Shown piece by piece: positions 1 to 7,287 of a DNA stretch of 43,200 nt. Position numbers and translations under genes: made by a program. The notes under the pieces were generated by a model. That model was not told the DNA's origin, searched no databases, and saw nothing but the letters and a program-made list of their open reading frames with translations. The stretch lies in NCBI RefSeq assembly GCF_913054395.1, contig NZ_CAJXIP010000018.1:1-43200 (forward strand), given 5' to 3'. Source of the DNA: an uncultured Roseovarius sp. (GTDB lineage: Bacteria; Pseudomonadota; Alphaproteobacteria; Rhodobacterales; Rhodobacteraceae). The number at the start of each line of letters is the position of its first letter. Within the stretch, counting starts at the first letter, position 1.

Positions 1-935
1 ACAAGGCGCGCATCAAGATCACCGTGCATGAAAACGGGCTTGATGAGATCCGCGCCTTGGTCGAGGATGAATTCCCGCGCCGCCGCGCGGTCTTTGGTGG
101 CGTCGATCAGGCCCTCTTGGCCGATATCACAGCCTCCTTTGCCCCGCCCGCCTTCAAGCAGAGCGATCCCGCGCCCTATTTTGCCGCGCGCGACGCCGAC
201 CCGGTGTTCCGCGCCTGGACTGACACCAATGTCAGCGCGCACCGCGTGCCCGGCTATGGCATCGTCACGATCAGCCTCAAGGCCCATGGCGCGACGCCGG
301 GCGATGCCTCGGGCGATCAGATGCGCCTTGTCGCCGATCTTGGTGAGAAATACGGCCACAACGACATCCGCGCCAGCCATGCCCAGAACCTTGTTCTGCC
401 ACATGTGCCGCTCGCCGATATTCCGGCCGTTCACGCTGCTTTGAAAACCCTGGGGCTGGCCACCGGGAATATCGGATTGGCCTCGGATATCATCGCATGC
501 CCGGGTATGGATTATTGCGCCCTTGCGACCGCCCGGTCGATCCCCGTGGCGCAAGGCATTGCCACGCGCATTGAAGAGCTCAAGATCGAGCATGAGGTCG
601 GGCAGCTTCAGATCAAGATTTCGGGCTGCATCAATGCCTGCGGGCATCACCACGTGGGCCATATCGGCATCCTTGGCCTTGATCGCGCAGGTGTGGAAAA
701 CTATCAGATCACCCTTGGTGGCGACGCCTCGGAAACCACGGCCATCGGCACACGCACCGGCCCCGGTTTCGCCTATGACGAGATCGTGCCCGCCATCGAG
801 CGGCTTATCTTTGCCTATCTCGACCTGCGCGAAGTCCCCGAGGAAACCTTTCTGGAGGTCTTCAACCGTGTCGGCATGGCCCCGTTCAAGGCCGCGCTTT
901 ATGATGCCGAGGCTCGGGCCTATGCCGCAGAGTGA
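1..935 (+). CDS. cysI: Nitrite/sulfite reductase, siroheme [4Fe-4S] hemoprotein, 5'-truncated by window edge
   Basis: C-terminal part (about 310 residues, reading frame from base 3) of an assimilatory sulfite/nitrite reductase, which carries out the six-electron reduction of sulfite to sulfide in cysteine synthesis. The siroheme/[4Fe-4S] cysteine ligands are visible as CPGMDYC (C-x5-C, starting near base 498) and SGCINACGHHH (C-x3-C, near base 625), the standard signature of the family. A GTG at base 24 is internal, not the start: the frame is open to the window edge and the family is normally near 550 residues. The stop overlaps the next gene (cysH) by 14 bases, so the two are probably translated together. 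Sulfite rather than nitrite as substrate is inferred from the cysH/DUF934 neighbours. Confidence 0.93.
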   Translation, partial: KARIKITVHENGLDEIRALVEDEFPRRRAVFGGVDQALLADITASFAPPAFKQSDPAPYFAARDADPVFRAWTDTNVSAHRVPGYGIVTISLKAHGATPGDASGDQMRLVADLGEKYGHNDIRASHAQNLVLPHVPLADIPAVHAALKTLGLATGNIGLASDIIACPGMDYCALATARSIPVAQGIATRIEELKIEHEVGQLQIKISGCINACGHHHVGHIGILGLDRAGVENYQITLGGDASETTAIGTRTGPGFAYDEIVPAIERLIFAYLDLREVPEETFLEVFNRVGMAPFKAALYDAEARAYAAE

Positions 936-1656
936 TCTTGCACGCAGGGTCAGCGCCCTCAATGACCGATATCGCCACCATTCGGCGATATCGGTGATAG
1001 AGCACGCGCTGCGCGACCCGCAAGCCGGGCAACTGGCGCTGGTGTCAAGCTTTGGCGCGGAATCCGTGGTGCTTTTGCATATGGTGTCGGTCACCCGACG
1101 CGACACGCCGGTGATCTTCATCGACACCGAGATGCTGTTCACCGAAACCCTCGTCTATCAGCAGGAACTGGCCGAGCGGCTGGCCCTGCGCGACCTGCGC
1201 ATCATCCGCGCAGACGCGATCGCAAAGACCGCGCAGGACCCCGACGATACATTGCATCAGCGCGATACCGACGCTTGCTGCGCCCTGCGCAAGGCGGTGC
1301 CCCTGCAACACGCCCTTGATGGATTTGACGGCTGGATCACCGGACGCAAACGTTATCAGTCAGGCACCCGCGCCGCGCTTGAGTTCTTCGAGCTTGAGGA
1401 GGGCACGGGCCGGATCAAGGTCAATCCGCTGGCCCATTGGGCGCCCGAGGATATGCAGACCTATATGGATGAGAACCGCCTGCCCCGGCATCCGCTGGTG
1501 GCCAAGGGCTATCCTTCGATCGGCTGCATGCCCTGCACCACCGCCGTGGCGCCCGGCGAAGACCCGCGATCGGGCCGCTGGCGCGATCAGACCAAAACCG
1601 AATGTGGCATCCATTTTGTCGATGGCAAAATGGTGCGAAAAGGAGTGACCGCATGA
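922..1656 (+). CDS. cysH: Phosphoadenylyl/adenylyl-sulfate reductase (APS-reductase type, Fe-S)
   Basis: 244 residues; reduces activated sulfate (APS or PAPS) to sulfite using thioredoxin, the step before CysI. The P-loop-like nucleotide motif SSFGAESVVLL lies near residues 40-50 and the catalytic ECGIH motif is close to the C-terminus. Two cysteine pairs, DACCALRK and GCMPCTT, are the [4Fe-4S] ligands that mark APS-using bacterial enzymes; enterobacterial PAPS reductases lack them. The chosen start ATG (MPQSDLARR) overlaps the end of cysI; the frame is open further upstream, but that part is only a shadow of cysI. The stop forms an ATGA overlap with the DUF934 gene. Substrate preference for APS is inferred from the cysteine pairs. 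Confidence 0.93.
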   Translation: MPQSDLARRVSALNDRYRHHSAISVIEHALRDPQAGQLALVSSFGAESVVLLHMVSVTRRDTPVIFIDTEMLFTETLVYQQELAERLALRDLRIIRADAIAKTAQDPDDTLHQRDTDACCALRKAVPLQHALDGFDGWITGRKRYQSGTRAALEFFELEEGTGRIKVNPLAHWAPEDMQTYMDENRLPRHPLVAKGYPSIGCMPCTTAVAPGEDPRSGRWRDQTKTECGIHFVDGKMVRKGVTA

Positions 1657-2060
1657 GCGTCATCGTCAATGACCGGGGTTTTGCCCCAGAGGACTTCACC
1701 GCCCCCTTCACCGCGTTAGCCGAGGCCGACGGCGCCACGACGGCGCTTGATCTTGGCGCCGATGCCAACCCCGCCGATCTTGCCGGACGGCTTAAGGGCA
1801 TCACCATGATCCGCGTCGATTTTCCGGGGTCCGCCGACGGGCGCGGCTTTTCCATCGCGCGGCAACTGCGGCTGATGGGGTATGAGGGGCGGCTGCGGGC
1901 ACATGGGCACGTGATATCCGATCAATACGCGATGGCACGCCGCTCGGGCTTTGACGAGGTTGAGATCTCGGACGCCCTTGCCAAACGCCAGCCCGAGGCG
2001 CAATGGCTGTTCCGCGCCGAGTGGCAATCGCATGACTACCAGGCGCGCCTGCGCGGCTAG
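1653..2060 (+). CDS. DUF934 family protein of the sulfite reductase operon
   Basis: 135 residues. This is the small DUF934 family that in many proteobacteria lies next to cysI/cysH and is thought to assist sulfite reduction or electron delivery; its biochemistry is not established. The start ATG overlaps the cysH stop (ATGA), and an AGGAG Shine-Dalgarno lies at 1641-1645, fixing MSVIVNDRGF as the N-terminus. The C-terminal half has the conserved stretch GRGFSIARQLR followed by LRAHGHVISDQYAMARRSGFDE, typical of the family. No membrane segment or metal motif is visible. Position and coupling make it the third gene of a cysI-cysH-DUF934 operon. Confidence 0.85.
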   Translation: MSVIVNDRGFAPEDFTAPFTALAEADGATTALDLGADANPADLAGRLKGITMIRVDFPGSADGRGFSIARQLRLMGYEGRLRAHGHVISDQYAMARRSGFDEVEISDALAKRQPEAQWLFRAEWQSHDYQARLRG

Positions 2061-2136
2061 GCATTATCCGCCCTTTCCCTGACCCAGATCAATGTTTATG
2101 CAGAGGTGCCGGTGTATCTGACCGGCAAAAGAAGCT

Positions 2137-2988
2137 ATGAATGAGATGACCCAAGTGACCGATGCCGCCGTAAAACTGGCCCAAAAGCCAACCCTGCCCG
2201 ATGCGCAGAAAGTGACAGAGGTCACCCACTGGACCGACCGGCTGTTTTCATTCCGCGTGACACGGCCCGCTTCCTTGCGGTTCCGCTCGGGCGAATTCGT
2301 CATGATCGGCCTGATGCAGACCGATGAAAAAACCGGACGTGAAAAGCCGCTTTTGCGCGCCTATTCCATCGCCTCGCCGTCTTGGGATGACGAACTTGAA
2401 TTCTATTCGATCAAGGTGCAGGACGGCCCGCTGACAAGCCGCCTGCAACATATCGAAGTCGGCGACGAGATCATCCTGCGCCCCAAACCGGTGGGCACGC
2501 TGGTGCATGACGCGCTTTTGCCCGGCAAACGGATCTGGTTCTTTGCCACCGGCACCGGCTTTGCACCCTTTGCCTCGCTGCTGCGCGATCCGCAAACCTA
2601 TGAGGATTACGACGAGGTCATCATCACCCATACCTGCCGCGAGGTCGGCGAGCTTGAATATGGCCGCAGGCTGATCGAGGATATCCGCCAGGACGAAATG
2701 CTGGCCGAGCTGATCGGCGAAGGCTTTGCCGACAAACTGCGCTATTACCCGACCACCACCCGCGAACAGAGCACCAAAATGGGCCGCATCACCGATCTGA
2801 TGCGCTCGGGCGAGGCCTTCGAAGATCTGGGCGTGGCGCCGCTTGCGCCGGAAACCGACCGGGCGATGGTTTGTGGCAACCTGGCCTTCAACCTTGAAAT
2901 CAAGGAAATGCTTGAGGGCTACGGGTTGCGCGAAGGCGCCAATTCCTCGCCCAAGGAATATGTCGTCGAAAAGGCCTTTCTCGACTGA
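2137..2988 (+). CDS. fpr: Ferredoxin/flavodoxin--NADP+ reductase
   Basis: 283 residues, close to the bacterial subclass FPR of Rhodobacter. The enzyme moves electrons between NADPH and ferredoxin/flavodoxin, and could feed ferredoxin-dependent sulfite reduction by the upstream cysI. The FAD-binding RAYSIAS motif lies near residue 75, the PLTSRLQ stretch follows, and the NADP-domain GTGFAPFASLLR is near residue 140. The C-terminus YVVEKAFLD matches the extended tail of alphaproteobacterial FPRs. It begins 76 bases after the DUF934 gene; a 6-bp stem (2108-2113 with 2121-2126) sits just before its weak ribosome site. It ends just before a strong hairpin terminator, so this is the operon end. Confidence 0.93.
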   Translation: MNEMTQVTDAAVKLAQKPTLPDAQKVTEVTHWTDRLFSFRVTRPASLRFRSGEFVMIGLMQTDEKTGREKPLLRAYSIASPSWDDELEFYSIKVQDGPLTSRLQHIEVGDEIILRPKPVGTLVHDALLPGKRIWFFATGTGFAPFASLLRDPQTYEDYDEVIITHTCREVGELEYGRRLIEDIRQDEMLAELIGEGFADKLRYYPTTTREQSTKMGRITDLMRSGEAFEDLGVAPLAPETDRAMVCGNLAFNLEIKEMLEGYGLREGANSSPKEYVVEKAFLD

Positions 2989-3197
2989 TCCGCAGCAATG
3001 CCAAAGCCCAAGGAGAAGGATGGACGCGCCTCTGAAGGGGCGCGTCCATCTTTTGCGTCATTGTTCGTGGTCCGAAAAGCCAGGTGATCGGGCAAGACCA
3101 CATCAAGCGCCTCGGCGCTCTGCGGCAGGATTGCGCCCAAGACGAGCAACACCAGAAGTGCGCCGCATTGCAATGCATATTTGAAAGAGGGGGTCAC
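2919..3197 (-). CDS. Possible small exported protein (doubtful ORF)
   Basis: Candidate only. From a GTG at 3197 the minus strand encodes about 92 residues. The N-terminus looks like a Sec signal peptide: Lys at residue 6, a run of Leu/Val/Ala (GALLVLLVLGAIL), then a PQSAEA-like cleavage site near residue 30. The reading frame then runs through the fpr terminator hairpin and into the 3' end of fpr on the other strand, which argues against a conserved C-terminus. It lies 31 bases downstream of the flavin-oxidase-like gene on the same strand. I do not recognise a family. Confidence 0.22.
   Translation of the reverse strand: MTPSFKYALQCGALLVLLVLGAILPQSAEALDVVLPDHLAFRTTNNDAKDGRAPSEARPSFSLGFGIAADQSRKAFSTTYSLGEELAPSRNP
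3019..3054 (+). terminator. Rho-independent terminator after fpr
   Basis: A perfect 12-bp inverted repeat (GATGGACGCGCC at 3019-3030, partner at 3039-3050) encloses an 8-base loop and is followed by TTTT. It starts about 30 bases after the fpr stop. Confidence 0.85.
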
Positions 3198-3228
3198 GGG
3201 ATTGGCTCCTATGCTTGAAAGGTGACGC

Positions 3229-3858
3229 TTAGCGCGCGGCGCCAAGCAGGTCGTTCAACCGTGCATTCTCTGTGGTGAGATCGGAAATCTGTGTGTGCAA
3301 TGCCGCGAGGTAGGGGGCAAGCTCGGCCTCGGTCAGACGTTGCGGAATATGCGAGGGACAGTTCCAGTCGAATGCCTCGACCGTGATCAGGATCGCACGT
3401 TCAGGACGCCCCACATAGGCCGGGTCATGCAGCATCGGCAGGATATCGGCGGCGGCGGCGCCTTCGGCGATCCGCACCCTGCCCCATATCTTGATCCGCC
3501 TGCGATTGGGATAATCCATCAGGATCAACGCGATACGCTCATCCCCCGCAAGATTTCCAAGGCTCACATACTGCCGGTTGCCGCGATAGTCGGCATAACC
3601 GATGGTGCACGCATCAAGTACCCGCAAAAACCCCTTGGGGCCGCCACGAAACTGGACATAAGGCCAGCCGCTTTCAGAAACGGTTGCCTGATAAAACCCG
3701 TCGCGGGCCTGAATGAAGGCGGTCTCGTCGGGTCCAAGGATTGCCCCGCCACTGATCTCGGGTGACAGGAATTTCTCATAACCCGCCGCAGAGCCATGGC
3801 GGGCCTGCGCAGCACGGACATTGGGGGTAAAGGCGATTTCAGCGAAGGCGCGGGGCAT
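3229..3858 (-). CDS. Pyridoxamine 5'-phosphate oxidase-like FMN-binding protein
   Basis: 209 residues. It has the split-barrel FMN-binding fold of the PNPOx-like superfamily: TAFIQARDGFYQATVSESGWPYVQFRGG is typical of this 'general stress/flavin' branch, followed by the core strands YVSLGNLAGDERIALILMDY and IKIWGRVRI. A C-terminal stretch (ISDLTTENARLNDLLG) looks like a short helix or coiled coil. True PNPOx enzymes of vitamin B6 synthesis (PdxH) differ, so this is probably an uncharacterised flavin reductase/oxidase. It lies 19 bases downstream of the SnoaL-like gene on the same strand, and both are divergent from a tetR gene with operator-like boxes, which suggests control by that repressor. 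Confidence 0.85.
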   Translation of the reverse strand: MPRAFAEIAFTPNVRAAQARHGSAAGYEKFLSPEISGGAILGPDETAFIQARDGFYQATVSESGWPYVQFRGGPKGFLRVLDACTIGYADYRGNRQYVSLGNLAGDERIALILMDYPNRRRIKIWGRVRIAEGAAAADILPMLHDPAYVGRPERAILITVEAFDWNCPSHIPQRLTEAELAPYLAALHTQISDLTTENARLNDLLGAAR

Positions 3859-3877
3859 GTCACTCTCCTGTCAGGGG

Positions 3878-4342
3878 CTAAAGGCCAAGTTCGCTAAGAC
3901 CGGGGTGATCATCGGGGCGACGCCCCTGCGGCCAGTGAAACAGCCGCTCGCTTTCGGTGATCGCAAGGTCATTGATGCTGGCGATGCGGCGCCGCATGCG
4001 ACCGTCTTCGGCAAATTCCCAGTTCTCGTTGCCATAGGCGCGAAACCACTGGCCTTCTGCGTCGTGCCATTCATAGGCAAAGCGCACCGCGATCCGGTTG
4101 GTGGTCCAGCTCCACAGCTCTTTGATCAGGCGATAATCGTGTTCGCGGGCCCATTTACGGGTGAGAAAGGCCTCGATCTCGGCCTGCCCGGTCAGAAACT
4201 CTGCCCGATTCCGCCATTGGCTGTCGGGGGTATAGGCCTGCGCGACGGCCTTTGGGTTACGGCTGTTCCAGCCATCCTCGGCGGCGCGAACTTTCAGGGT
4301 GGCGCTCTCTTGCGTAAATGGCGGCAGCGGCGGGCGGGTCAT
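3878..4342 (-). CDS. DUF1348 / nuclear transport factor 2-like (SnoaL-type) protein
   Basis: 154 residues. The sequence matches the DUF1348 family of NTF2-like cone folds: an N-terminal [12 protein letters not shown] segment, the central [14 protein letters not shown] and the long [24 protein letters not shown] strand pair. Members are small cytosolic proteins of unknown reaction, often beside redox genes. A purine-rich ribosome site (AAAGGA) precedes the ATG. It is the first gene of a two-gene unit with the flavin-oxidase-like gene, and its 5' region faces the tetR gene. Confidence 0.85.
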   Translation of the reverse strand: MTRPPLPPFTQESATLKVRAAEDGWNSRNPKAVAQAYTPDSQWRNRAEFLTGQAEIEAFLTRKWAREHDYRLIKELWSWTTNRIAVRFAYEWHDAEGQWFRAYGNENWEFAEDGRMRRRIASINDLAITESERLFHWPQGRRPDDHPGLSELGL

Positions 4343-4372
4343 GGCGGGGTCCTTTCAGCGGGATTCGAATAA

Positions 4373-4386
4373 GTACCAATCGGTAC
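4373..4386. promoter_or_regulatory. Operator-like box 1 (GTACC-N4-GGTAC)
   Basis: GTACCAATCGGTAC is a near-perfect inverted repeat 31 bases upstream of the DUF1348 start, in the 224-base gap between the divergent units. It is probably a binding site of the adjacent TetR regulator. Confidence 0.55.
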
Positions 4387-4406
4387 ACCTTACACTGACA
4401 CTAAAT

Positions 4407-4420
4407 GTACCGATCAGTAA
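4407..4420. promoter_or_regulatory. Operator-like box 2
   Basis: GTACCGATCAGTAA repeats the GTACCGAT half of box 1, with centres 34 bases apart, and has a degenerate second half. It is probably a second TetR site for the DUF1348 promoter. Confidence 0.5.
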
Positions 4421-4538
4421 CCTTTGTCAAATTATTATTGATCAAGGAAGCGGCGATCAGAGTGCAGCATTCACTTTTATGCTTGAATAAAAAGAGAATT
4501 ATTTTTCTGGAGAAACCACCCTCCCTGCCCTATATTGT

Positions 4539-4552
4539 GGACAAATCGGTAC
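4539..4552. promoter_or_regulatory. Operator-like box 3 near tetR start
   Basis: GGACAAATCGGTAC carries the same ATCGGTAC half-site on the other side of the gap, ending 14 bases before the tetR ATG. It fits autorepression by TetR. Confidence 0.45.
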
Positions 4553-4566
4553 ATTAAAGGCACTCC

Positions 4567-5133
4567 ATGCGACCCAACAAACGAGATGAACTGGTACGAA
4601 ACGCGCTCGACGTGTTCTATCGCGACGGCTTTCACGCCACCGGGATGGACAAGCTTGTGGCGCAGACCGGCATCTCGAAAACCTCGATGTACAAACATTT
4701 TCGCACCAAGGAAGAGATGATCCTTGCCGTGCTCAGGCTGCGCGACGAGCGGTTTCGCAACTGGTTTTGCCGACGCCTCGAAGAGATCGCCGACACCCCC
4801 AAAGAGCGCCTGCTTGCGGTCTTTGATGCGCTGCACGAATGGATGACTTCGCCCGGCTTTAAGGGCTGCATGTTCATCAAGGCGGTGGCGGAGTTCCAGA
4901 ACCCCGAGGACCCGATTCACATTCAGGCCGCGACCCACAAGCGGATGCTGCTTGAATATGTCCAGAAAATCGCCGTGCAGGCCGGTGCGGACGATCCCGC
5001 CGGCCTTGCGCGCCAACTCATGCTTCTCAAGGAGGGCGCGATCGTGACGGCGGTCATGTGGGGCAATGGCGACCCCGCGCTTGACGCGAAGGCAGCGGCG
5101 CAGGCCCTTATCGCGACGTCGGGCTGTCGCTAA
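4567..5133 (+). CDS. TetR/AcrR family transcriptional regulator
   Basis: 188 residues. The N-terminal helix-turn-helix is clear: ALDVFYRDGFHATGMDKL followed by the recognition segment AQTGISKTSMYKHFRTKEEM (residues about 13-53). The C-terminal ligand domain contains two cysteines (WFCRRLEE and GFKGCMFIKA), but no ligand can be read from the sequence. The gene is divergent from the SnoaL-like and flavin-oxidase-like genes. The gap holds three GTACCGAT-type boxes, so it most likely represses those genes and itself. The nearest known relatives are one-component repressors of small detoxification operons; the inducer is unknown. Confidence 0.9.
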   Translation: MRPNKRDELVRNALDVFYRDGFHATGMDKLVAQTGISKTSMYKHFRTKEEMILAVLRLRDERFRNWFCRRLEEIADTPKERLLAVFDALHEWMTSPGFKGCMFIKAVAEFQNPEDPIHIQAATHKRMLLEYVQKIAVQAGADDPAGLARQLMLLKEGAIVTAVMWGNGDPALDAKAAAQALIATSGCR

Positions 5134-5156
5134 CGCCCGCCCTGCTTTCAGCGCAT

Positions 5157-5189
5157 AAAAAAGCCCGCGCCGGGGATGTCCGGCGCGGG
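5157..5189 (-). terminator. Terminator for the minus-strand Ala-rich gene
   Basis: Stem CCCGCGCCGG (5164-5173) pairs with 5180-5189 around a 6-base loop. Read on the minus strand it is followed by a T run (5157-5162 as A on plus), 23 bases past the gene's stop. It also lies just after the tetR stop and may stop both. Confidence 0.75.
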
Positions 5190-5212
5190 GTTCATTCTGT
5201 CAGGGCCGATGA

Positions 5213-5902
5213 TCAGTAGCCAAGCGCGCTGCGGGCCGCCTCGAGTGCGGCCTTCAGAAGCTCGGGATCGTCCTGCGCCGCCTGAATGGCCTGCAACAAA
5301 ACGGTTTCCTTCATCGCCCCAAGATCGGCGCCCTCGATCAGGTCGCGCGCCTTGTCCATGCTGAAGCCATCCAGCGTCAGGGCCTCGGGGGCCTCTTCTG
5401 CGGCGGCGGCCTCGGGCGCGGGTGCGGCCTCGACAGCCTCTTGCGAAGCATCGGTTGCGCTTTCGCCGGTGGCGGCATCAACGGCCTCACTTGCAGCATC
5501 CTGAGCGGCCTCCGCAGCGTCCTGAACGGTATCGGTCACGGCTTCGGCGGCACTGTTGGTGGCGTCTGACGCGGCCTCGGTGGCCGTATCGGCCAGATTG
5601 GCAGCATCATCAACAGCCTCGGTCACCCCTTCAACCGCCGCATCCGCAGCCTCTGACGCGGCATCGGCCGCCTCGCTGGCGGTTTCGGTTGCGGCATCCA
5701 CAGCCTCGGCGGCGGTATCAGCCACCGCATCGGCCGCCTCGCCAACCGCTTCGCTGGCCTCTTCCAGCGCGGCGGGGGCCTCGACCTCTTGGGCGGTCTC
5801 GCTGACCGTGTCGACAACCTCTGTCACCGACTTGCCGGTGAACAACATATAGCCCCCGCCAAGAATGACGACAGCCAGAACAATCCATATCAGGTTTTTC
5901 AT
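5213..5902 (-). CDS. Membrane-anchored Ala/Glu/Asp-rich repeat protein
   Basis: 229 residues from the ATG at 5902, chosen because AGGAGAGG lies just upstream; an earlier in-frame ATG lacks such a site. Residues 1-25 (MKNLIWIVLAVVILGGGYML) form one membrane segment. From about residue 35 to 165 the chain is almost entirely Ala, Glu, Asp, Thr, Ser and Val with an irregular AxEAVDxA/ASEAADAA repeat, as in long amphipathic helices of LEA-like or coiled-coil proteins. A compact C-terminal domain (residues 175-229, LDGFSMDKARDLIEGADL...) follows. The C-terminus is probably periplasmic. No enzyme motif is visible and I do not recognise a named family. It is a single-gene unit with its own terminator. 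Confidence 0.75.
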   Translation of the reverse strand: MKNLIWIVLAVVILGGGYMLFTGKSVTEVVDTVSETAQEVEAPAALEEASEAVGEAADAVADTAAEAVDAATETASEAADAASEAADAAVEGVTEAVDDAANLADTATEAASDATNSAAEAVTDTVQDAAEAAQDAASEAVDAATGESATDASQEAVEAAPAPEAAAAEEAPEALTLDGFSMDKARDLIEGADLGAMKETVLLQAIQAAQDDPELLKAALEAARSALGY

Positions 5903-6098
5903 AACCCTCTCCTCATACATTAGCGGGGTCGGTTCATCGCGGCCCCTTTGGCTCTTGCTCTCAGATGAAGCCGGAATTGGAAAGGTACAAGGGGGAATAA
6001 CCCCTATATCGGCTCAGATCAGCCTATTTTGGCGCTTGAAAGCTGCCCCGGCCAGGTTTACGTTGCACCCTCGAATTCACCACCAAATCAAAACGATC

Positions 6099-6104
6099 GA
6101 AGGA
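6099..6104 (+). promoter_or_regulatory. Shine-Dalgarno fixing the ATA start of infC
   Basis: GAAGGA lies 8 bases before an in-frame ATA (6113). No ATG/GTG/TTG at a suitable distance precedes the conserved IF-3 N-terminus, so this site decides the unusual start. Confidence 0.7.
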
Positions 6105-6112
6105 ACAAAGCC

Positions 6113-6658
6113 ATAGCCCGCAGACCTCATAACGCGCCCCCTACACGCGACACCGGCCCCCGTATCAATGAACGCATCCGCTGTGATGAAATCCGCCTGA
6201 TTGGCGCGGATGGCGAGAACGTCGGCGTGGTCTCCCCTGACCGGGCAATGGAAATGGCCGCTGATGCCGGGCTTGATCTGGTTGAAATTTCGCCCAATGC
6301 CGCACCGCCAGTGTGCAAGATCATGGATTTCGGGAAATACAAATACGAGACCCAGAAACGCGAGGCCGAGGCACGCAAGAAGCAAAAGATCATCGAGGTG
6401 AAAGAGGTCAAGTTTCGCCCCGGCACCGATACGCACGACTATGAGGTCAAGATGCGTAACGTGGTCAAGTTTCTTCAGAACGGTGACAAGGTCAAGATTA
6501 CCCTGCGCTTCCGCGGCCGTGAGATGGCCCACCAGGATCTGGGCCGCCAGCTTTTGGAACGGATCGCTGCCGATATCAATGGCATAGGACGGGTTGAGAA
6601 CATGCCCAAGATGGAAGGCCGCCAGATGATCATGATCATCGGCCCCGGCCCGAAATAA
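6113..6658 (+). CDS. infC: Translation initiation factor IF-3 (ATA start)
   Basis: 181 residues with start at ATA, close to the 180 of E. coli IF-3. IF-3 binds the 30S subunit, keeps it from 50S, and checks start codons. The N-terminal domain shows [22 protein letters not shown] and [25 protein letters not shown]; the lysine-rich linker [17 protein letters not shown] leads to the C-terminal domain with [19 protein letters not shown]. Non-canonical starts in infC are known to permit autoregulation, because IF-3 itself discriminates against them. An upstream GTG at 6029 would add 28 unrelated residues and is rejected. The gene stands alone here, without rpmI-rplT, and ends at a strong terminator. 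Confidence 0.95.
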   Translation: MARRPHNAPPTRDTGPRINERIRCDEIRLIGADGENVGVVSPDRAMEMAADAGLDLVEISPNAAPPVCKIMDFGKYKYETQKREAEARKKQKIIEVKEVKFRPGTDTHDYEVKMRNVVKFLQNGDKVKITLRFRGREMAHQDLGRQLLERIAADINGIGRVENMPKMEGRQMIMIIGPGPK

Positions 6659-6686
6659 GGCCAAACCCCTTGTCCAAGATGTCATG

Positions 6687-6715
6687 ACCCCCGGCCAGAT
6701 GGTCCGGGGGTTTTG
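6687..6715 (+). terminator. Rho-independent terminator after infC
   Basis: ACCCCCGG (6687-6694) pairs with CCGGGGGT (6704-6711), followed by TTTT. It begins 28 bases after the infC stop. Confidence 0.85.
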
Positions 6716-6781
6716 CATGCCCCCTTGCGCCGGGCGGCCAGTCGCGTAGGATGCACCGCTCTGACAAATCCGGAAGGTTTC

Positions 6782-7120
6782 ATGCCCGTTTACGAATACA
6801 AGGTTATCCCCGCCCCGACCCGCGGTCGCAAGGCCCCCGGCGTCAAATCCCCCGAGGCCCGCTTTGCGCTCGGACTCGAAGATATGCTGAATGAAATGGG
6901 GCAGGCAGGATGGGAGTATCAGCGCACCGATATCCTTCCCAGCGAAGAGCGTCAGGGCCTGACCTCAAGCCGTACGGTCTATCGTTCTGTGCTGGTGTTT
7001 CGCCGTGCGACCGCGCCAGAGACACCGATGCGCGACCCCGCACAGACCGCCGCCACGGCCGACACATCCGAAAACCGGCAGGACCCCGCCGACGAGGTGC
7101 CGGAAAATCACAAAACCTAG
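6782..7120 (+). CDS. DUF4177 domain protein
   Basis: 112 residues. The start is the ATG after GGAAGG (MPVYEYKVIPAP); the open frame further upstream runs through the infC terminator and is rejected. The first 80 residues are the DUF4177 fold: YEYKVIPAP, then LEDMLNEMGQAGWEYQRTDIL, then TVYRSVLVFRR. The remaining 30 residues are polar, probably disordered (TAATADTSENRQDPADE). Function is unknown for the family. It sits alone between the infC terminator and the J-domain gene. Confidence 0.75.
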   Translation: MPVYEYKVIPAPTRGRKAPGVKSPEARFALGLEDMLNEMGQAGWEYQRTDILPSEERQGLTSSRTVYRSVLVFRRATAPETPMRDPAQTAATADTSENRQDPADEVPENHKT

Positions 7121-7287
7121 ACGAACAAGGCCAGTTCTGTGTTTCACAACAAGGACTTGGGCGAACATCTCTCATCAGCTAGCGGATTTTGATCCGAACA
7201 GGTGAGGTGAAATATTTTTACCGGCCCCCCTTCAATTCGCCGCATTTTTGCATACACTCTCGTCTCCGACTCGAAAAGGTAAGTCCC

